A DNA stretch of 47,831 nucleotides from contig NZ_VSTH01000073.1 in the NCBI RefSeq assembly GCF_008123965.1, positions 1 through 47,831 on the forward strand, in the 5' to 3' direction. Below, in pieces: positions 44,301 to 47,831 of the stretch. Each line of letters opens with the position of its first letter. Within the stretch, counting starts at the first letter, position 1. Source of the stretch: Bradyrhizobium hipponense. Lineage in GTDB: Bacteria > Pseudomonadota > Alphaproteobacteria > Rhizobiales > Xanthobacteraceae. The translations under genes were made by a program, and so were the position numbers. Below the pieces are notes generated by a model. The model did no database searches and was not told where the DNA came from. It was given only the letters and a program-made list of their open reading frames with translations.

Positions 44301-44715
44301 GCCGCAGGCCAACCGCGAGCGCATCATCATCCGCACCTCGCTCGCTCATGCGCTGCCGCAGGTCAGCGTGGACGCGCGCGCGATGCGGCAGGTCGCCATG
44401 AACCTGATCTCCAACTCGATCAGGCTCGCCACCGCCGGCGGCCAGGTCATTGTCTCGACCGCCCTCAATGACCGCGGCGAGGTGTGCTTGCGCATCCGCG
44501 ACACCGGCCACGGCCTCTCCGAGCGCGAAGTCGCGGCCGCGATGGAGCCGTTCCGCACCCCGCCGCCCGGCGATGCCTCTGACAGTTCGGCGCTCAGCCT
44601 GTCGCTGACCAAGGCGCTGGTCGAAGCCAACCGCGCCCGCTTCAACATCAAGAGCGCGGCCAACACCGGCACGCTGATCGAAGTGGTGTTCGCACCGGCG
44701 CTGGAACGGGCGTGA
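41305..44715 (+). CDS. PAS-domain sensor histidine kinase
   Basis: A 1136-residue kinase. The N-terminal 250 residues form a probable PAS-like sensor (LPAWLWSIDGTRVLWAN). Low-complexity, Pro/Ala/Glu-rich linkers (about 215-360 and 500-600) separate it from further PAS segments: RFLWQMDAEGRFVLLSGEF, ILIYRLDRLLYANPAFLARMG, and a classical PAS with ILDTTAEGIVMFDAEGNIHACNRSAEALFGHD at about 775-805. The C-terminal kinase has phospho-acceptor His in RISHEIRTPLNAIIGFAEVM, an N-box NLISNSIR and G1 DTGHGL. No membrane segments are seen. The layout resembles PleC/DivJ/PdhS-type cell-cycle kinases of Alphaproteobacteria, but the exact orthologue cannot be named. Its response regulator is not adjacent. 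Confidence 0.88.
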   Translation: MTSSDFQVRGVGDPRLAVHATSALPAWLWSIDGTRVLWANPVGAKFFGAAHAAALAQKPFGPADVHRRQIVRLARQLAASGTVRLERLRGFGARLGGLMTCACARLEFADGHHGVLVTAMDPAGRTMPLVERLHRLVEGAAVPMAAFAPDGLFAGASEAARPLLGFRDLVEAGLEQARRDALAQGRALIPIGIGQMVLQRVGVGADTGLVALIEPAPAVQAAREAAAEAADESVQAAPSQDVAMPAASPAPPDDEQPAPPNEMPFGIALFDAFAEPADAPAPTETIAEAPAAPASDAAPDLAPIQQAVQKTVQEPVQETIEDTIDAAPKTPVENLAEAIVPPQAAPNTAGMVEPPSGHAEPSAPRQHPLRFLWQMDAEGRFVLLSGEFIGLIGTRTAAGFGRPWREIAEEFALDPEGRVAAALASHDTWAGITVNWPADGGEHLPVELAGLPVYDGMRNFAGFKGFGVCRDLDCLNRLDALRRFERLTKPEVPQSLSADVIEPDPEREAPPPPSEPPAPEPEAELPEPVTEANSHPTGLETSVETPPNVVPFRAPGDTRSPTLTPVENSAFNELARQLSERLERERETVTTETIEPLATAIASEPSMPEPEAPQRPAEWLSEPTPPARGHSTRDRALLDLLPTGILIYRLDRLLYANPAFLARMGYADLSALEDAGGLDALYVEPGVSAASSTSQAGTPVTISAAVANGEAPLATTEAHLHTIDWDGASAHALICALPQAAPIVAEPAIAEPLATTPVDPEPELEPGEAEAEDLAAILDTTAEGIVMFDAEGNIHACNRSAEALFGHDGEALLQKNLLTLFAPESQQIVIDYLDSLKNQDISSLLDHGREVLGREKNGGVIPLAMIMGRTRPDGPNFFAVFRDLSQSKQGESELTRARHLVDGAANAKADMLARISHEIRTPLNAIIGFAEVMISERFGSLGNERYGEYMKDIRASGERVITIIDDLLELSRIETGKLDLNFANLNLNDLVEACVVVMQPQANRERIIIRTSLAHALPQVSVDARAMRQVAMNLISNSIRLATAGGQVIVSTALNDRGEVCLRIRDTGHGLSEREVAAAMEPFRTPPPGDASDSSALSLSLTKALVEANRARFNIKSAANTGTLIEVVFAPALERA

Positions 44716-44762
44716 AGGCTTAAAAATACGAGCTGCGGGATAGACAAGGCTTTCGCCCGCGT

Positions 44763-44839
44763 CGTTGCGAGCGCAGCGAAGCAATCCAGGCTGCCGCCGC
44801 GGAAAGATTCTGGATTGCTTCGCTACGCTCGCAATGACG
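44763..44839. repeat. Palindromic repeat (TTGCGAGCGCAGCGAAGCAATCC type)
   Basis: The left arm runs 44763-44789 and the right arm 44810-44839, nearly exact complements of each other (core GCGAAGCAATCCAG / CTGGATTGCTTCGC) around a 20-base centre. Repeats with this core are abundant between genes in Bradyrhizobium and Rhodopseudomonas, which supports the taxonomic placement. Confidence 0.85.
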
Positions 44840-44867
44840 AAAGGGCACGGCGCGAGCCGTGCCCTTT
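44840..44867. terminator. Bidirectional intrinsic terminator between convergent genes
   Basis: AAAGGGCACGGC and GCCGTGCCCTTT form a 12-bp perfect stem with the loop GCGA. It lies between the convergent histidine kinase and thiolase genes, 19 bases beyond the thiolase stop, and can serve both. Confidence 0.8.
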
Positions 44868-44886
44868 CGCATTCACACTGCGCTAC

Positions 44887-46059
44887 TCAGCTATAGATCT
44901 CGAACAGGCCGGCGCCGCCCTGGCCGCCGCCGATACACATGGTGACCACGCCCCACTTGGCCTTGCGGCGCGCGCCTTCCAGGAGGATGTGGCCGGTGAG
45001 ACGTGCGCCGGTCATGCCGAAGGGATGGCCGATCGCGATCGAGCCGCCGTTGACGTTGTACTTCTCGGGATCGATGCCGAGCTTGTCGCGGCAATACAGG
45101 CACTGGCTGGCGAAGGCCTCGTTGAGCTCCCACAGATCGATGTCGTCGATCTTCAGGCCGGTGCGCTTCAACAGCTTCGGGATCGCAAACACCGGGCCGA
45201 TGCCCATCTCGTCCGGCTCGCAGCCGGCGGTGGCCCAGGCGACGAACCGGCCGAGCGGCTTGAGGCCGCGCTTCTCGGCATCCTTGGCTTCCATCAGCAC
45301 CACGGCCGCGGCGCCGTCGGAGAGCTGGCTGGCATTGCCGGCGGTGACGGACTTGCCGGGGCCTTTCACCGGCTCGAGCTTGGCGAGGCCTTCCATCGTG
45401 GTCTCGGGCCGGTTGCACTCGTCGCGATCGACGACGTAGTCGACGATCGACTCCGCCTTGGTCGCCTTGTCGACCACTTTCATCTTGGTCTTCATCGGGA
45501 CGATCTCGTTCTTGAACTTGCCCGCCTGCTGGGCCGCGGCCATGCGGCGCTGCGATTCCAGCGAGAACTCGTCCTGATATTCGCGGCTGACCTTGTAGCG
45601 CTCCGCGACGATATCGGCGGTGTCGATCATCGCCATGAAGATGTCGGGCGCGACTTTCAACAGCTCCGGATCGACCGCTTCCTTGGGCAGAGGGCCGCCC
45701 GGAATCGAGATGCTCTCGACGCCGCCGGCGACGATGCAATCGGCGCCGTCGGAGCGGATCGAGTTCGCGGCCATGGCGATGGTCTGCAGGCCCGAGGAGC
45801 AGAAGCGGTTCACCGACACGCCGGCGGTGGTCTTCGGCAGACCCGCGAGCAGCGCGGCCTGGCGGCCGATGTTCGGCGCGCCATGGGCGCAGTTGCCGAG
45901 ATAGCTGTCCTCGACATAGTCCTTCTCGACGCCGGCGCGGTCGACCGCGTGGTGGATGGCGTGCGCCGCAAGACTCATCGGCGCCGTGATGTTGAACCCG
46001 CCGCGGCCGGACTTCGCCAGCCCCGTGCGCGCATAGGAAACGATGACGGCTTCACGCAT
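44887..46059 (-). CDS. Acetyl-CoA acyltransferase (thiolase)
   Basis: A 390-residue thiolase. The nucleophile is Cys87 in NRFCSSGLQT; the base pair of residues is His in GHPFGMTGAR and the second Cys in CIGGGQGGAG near the C-terminus. It would cleave 3-ketoacyl-CoA in fatty acid oxidation or condense two acetyl-CoA; the sequence alone does not separate the two. The start at 46059 follows GGGAG by six bases; a longer frame from 46119 lacks support. It is preceded by the serA terminator, so it has its own promoter. Proximity to a phasin is suggestive for polyhydroxybutyrate metabolism, but the usual PhaA is smaller in context (with phaB), which is not seen here. Confidence 0.9.
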   Translation of the reverse strand: MREAVIVSYARTGLAKSGRGGFNITAPMSLAAHAIHHAVDRAGVEKDYVEDSYLGNCAHGAPNIGRQAALLAGLPKTTAGVSVNRFCSSGLQTIAMAANSIRSDGADCIVAGGVESISIPGGPLPKEAVDPELLKVAPDIFMAMIDTADIVAERYKVSREYQDEFSLESQRRMAAAQQAGKFKNEIVPMKTKMKVVDKATKAESIVDYVVDRDECNRPETTMEGLAKLEPVKGPGKSVTAGNASQLSDGAAAVVLMEAKDAEKRGLKPLGRFVAWATAGCEPDEMGIGPVFAIPKLLKRTGLKIDDIDLWELNEAFASQCLYCRDKLGIDPEKYNVNGGSIAIGHPFGMTGARLTGHILLEGARRKAKWGVVTMCIGGGQGGAGLFEIYS

Positions 46060-46145
46060 TGTTTTCTCCCTTTTTCGAAACGATTTTGAACGGAGCGTCC
46101 TCGCGCCATTGGTACACAAAGTTGGGCGGCCGCGGGAGAAATAAA

Positions 46146-46175
46146 AACGCCGCCTCCGGAGATGGAGGCGGCGTT
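46146..46175 (-). terminator. Intrinsic terminator of serA
   Basis: AACGCCGCCTCC and GGAGGCGGCGTT form a 12-bp perfect stem with a six-base loop; on the minus strand it is followed by TTTATTT. It lies 28 bases past the serA stop. Confidence 0.9.
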
Positions 46176-46203
46176 GTTCCGCGGGTCGGAATATATCGGC
46201 GCC

Positions 46204-47793
46204 TCAGAACGTCAGCGCCTTGACCTGCTTGACCTGCGGCAGGGCTTGCACCTTGGCGAGCACATCGGCCGGCACCGCACCGTCGACCTCGACCAGCGCG
46301 ATGGCATCGCTGCCGGGCGCGACGCGGCCGAGATGGAAAGTCGCGATGTTGAGCTTGGCATCGCCGAGGAGACTCGCGAACCTGCCGATGAAGCCGGGCT
46401 TGTCCTCGTTGGTGACGTAGATCATTGACTTGCCGAACTCGGCGTCGACGCGGATGCCCTTGACGTCAACCAATCGCGGCTTGCCGTCATGGTACACGGT
46501 GCCGGAGACTGAGCGCTCCTGACGCTCCGTCGCCACCGTGACGGTGATCAGGCTCTCATAGTCGCTCTGCGCAGCGCGCACGATCTCGTCCACCACCATG
46601 CCGCGTTCCTTGGCGACGACCGGCGCGGACACCACGTTGACCTCGCCCAGCATCGGTCGCAGCAGGCCCGACAGCACGGCGGAGGTGATCGCCTTGATCT
46701 TCATCTCGGCGACGTGGCCCTCGTAGGTAATCTGCACCTTGAGGATGCCGCTCTCGGTGAGCTGGCCGGCGAACGAGCCGAGCTTCTCGGCAAGTGCGAT
46801 GAACGGCTTCAGCTTCGGCGCCTCTTCCGCGGTGATCGAGGGGAAGTTGACGGCGTTCGAGATCGCGCCGGTGAGCAGATAGTCCGACATCTGCTCGGCG
46901 ACCTGGAGCGCGACGTTCTCCTGCGCCTCGGTGGTGGCGGCGCCGAGATGCGGCGTGCAGATCACGTTGGGATGGCCGAACAGCACGCTCGAGGTCGCGG
47001 GCTCCTCGACGAAGACGTCGAAGGCTGCGCCCGCAATGTGCTTGGCGTTCAGCGCATCGACCACCGCCTGCTCGTCGACCAGACCGCCGCGGGCGCAATT
47101 GATCAGGCGCACGCCCTTCTTCATCTTGGCGATCGCGGCCGCATCGATGATGTTCCTGGTCTTGTCGGTGAGCGGGGTGTGGAGCGTGATGAAATCGGCG
47201 CGCTTCAAGAGCTCGTCGAGCTCGACCTTCTCGACGCCGATGTCCTTGGCGCGCTCCGGCGACAGGAACGGATCGAAGGCGATCACCTTCATGCGCAGGC
47301 CGAGCGCGCGGTCGGCGACGATCGAGCCGATGTTGCCGCAGCCGACGACGCCGAGCACCTTGCCAGTGATCTCGACGCCCATGAAGCGGTTCTTCTCCCA
47401 CTTGCCGGCTTGGGTCGAGGTGTCGGCCTGCGGAATCTCGCGCGCCAGCGCCAGCATCAGCGTGATGGCGTGCTCGGCGGTCGTGATCGAATTGCCGAAC
47501 GGCGTGTTCATCACGATGATGCCCTTGGCGGTCGCCGCGGGAATTTCGACGTTGTCGACACCGATGCCGGCGCGGCCGATCACCTTGAGATTGGTCGCCT
47601 TCTCCAGGATCTTGGCCGTGGCCTTGGTCGCGGAGCGGATCGCGAGGCCGTCGTAATTGCCGATGATCTCGGCGAGCTTGTCCTTGTCCTTGCCGAGATT
47701 GGGCTGGAAGTCGACCTCGATACCGCGGTCTTTGAAGATCTGCACGGCGGCGGGAGAGAGCGCGTCGGAAATGAGAACTTTGGGCTTGGTCAT
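46204..47793 (-). CDS. serA: D-3-phosphoglycerate dehydrogenase
   Basis: A 529-residue SerA of the long form. It oxidises 3-phosphoglycerate to 3-phosphohydroxypyruvate, the first step of serine biosynthesis, in the cytoplasm. Visible parts are: substrate domain with IRSATKATAKIL; NAD-binding GVVGCGNIGSIVADRA at about 147-162; catalytic Arg in NCARGGLVDE, Glu in the EEPA region, and His in CTPHLGAAT; then an intervening allosteric-substrate-binding domain (about 315-450) and a C-terminal ACT domain (MIYVTNEDKPGFIGRF). ATG at 47793 has AAGGAAG upstream with a seven-base spacer. It is a single-gene unit with a strong terminator and is typical of Rhizobiales. Confidence 0.96.
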   Translation of the reverse strand: MTKPKVLISDALSPAAVQIFKDRGIEVDFQPNLGKDKDKLAEIIGNYDGLAIRSATKATAKILEKATNLKVIGRAGIGVDNVEIPAATAKGIIVMNTPFGNSITTAEHAITLMLALAREIPQADTSTQAGKWEKNRFMGVEITGKVLGVVGCGNIGSIVADRALGLRMKVIAFDPFLSPERAKDIGVEKVELDELLKRADFITLHTPLTDKTRNIIDAAAIAKMKKGVRLINCARGGLVDEQAVVDALNAKHIAGAAFDVFVEEPATSSVLFGHPNVICTPHLGAATTEAQENVALQVAEQMSDYLLTGAISNAVNFPSITAEEAPKLKPFIALAEKLGSFAGQLTESGILKVQITYEGHVAEMKIKAITSAVLSGLLRPMLGEVNVVSAPVVAKERGMVVDEIVRAAQSDYESLITVTVATERQERSVSGTVYHDGKPRLVDVKGIRVDAEFGKSMIYVTNEDKPGFIGRFASLLGDAKLNIATFHLGRVAPGSDAIALVEVDGAVPADVLAKVQALPQVKQVKALTF

Positions 47794-47809
47794 GGATGTC
47801 TTCCTTCAC

Positions 47810-47831
47810 ACCCTCCCCTGGAGGGGGAGGG
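47810..47831. repeat. Start of a palindromic GC-rich repeat, cut by window edge
   Basis: CCCTCCCC, then TGGAGGGGGAGGG, is the beginning of a palindromic element of the kind found elsewhere in the window, upstream of serA. Only one end is visible. Confidence 0.4.

Noticed and set aside
42904..44784. Minus-strand ORF of 626 codons inside the PAS kinase, and similar long antisense ORFs in jetC, serA and the thiolase
   Set aside because: High-GC codon use opens long antisense frames; the sense frames carry full domain motifs.

Overview
The window looks like a piece of an alphaproteobacterial chromosome of the Bradyrhizobium / Nitrobacteraceae type. This rests on the right-hand end: a long-form SerA, a phasin, a histidine tRNA with A73 and no encoded extra 5' G (an alphaproteobacterial peculiarity), and high-GC palindromic repeats of a kind common in Bradyrhizobium and Rhodopseudomonas. 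The genus is an inference.

Region 1 (1 to about 39.5 kb) is an accessory defence-type island. From the left it holds: the right part of an IS66 element (1-1572); a lone HD-domain / Hsp90-like ATPase (1968-5042); an 825-bp stretch without a gene; an IS5-family element with a -1 frameshift transposase (5868-6704); a protein with two HNH-like cysteine units (6738-8336); a minus-strand three-gene cassette of SMC-like ATPase, histidine kinase and response regulator fused to an APH-type kinase (12542-8361); divergent from it, a protein followed by an overlapping HEPN (Swt1-like) ORF with an R-x4-H ribonuclease motif (12822-14115); a large STAND/NACHT-like NTPase with a C-terminal PD-(D/E)XK nuclease (14362-18375); a minus-strand operon that starts with an AbiEi/AbiEii pair under twin palindromic operators and continues through a 23-codon ORF into a split AddB-like protein and an AddA-like helicase-nuclease (26498-18609); a frameshifted YiiX-like amidase (27619-26628); a divergent, tightly overlapping operon of radical SAM enzyme, DEDDh exonuclease, P-loop kinase and aldo/keto reductase (27757-30951); and a complete Wadjet jetABCD operon with four-base overlaps (31201-39471).

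Region 2 (39502-39942) is the junction: a 45-bp 3' half of a tRNA-Arg gene, probably a relic attachment site, then about 400 bp without a gene.

Region 3 (39943-47831) is conserved chromosome: tRNA-His, phasin, a PAS histidine kinase, a thiolase, and serA, separated by strong intrinsic terminators and palindromic repeats.

The most interesting candidates for undescribed systems are the ATPase / histidine kinase / receiver-APH kinase cassette, the radical SAM / exonuclease / kinase / reductase operon, and the AbiE-controlled AddAB-like helicase-nuclease operon. Several island genes (HEPN protein, AddB-like, YiiX-like) are split by single-frame changes, which could be decay, real split genes or sequence errors. 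All functional calls come from reading motifs by eye; no database search was run.
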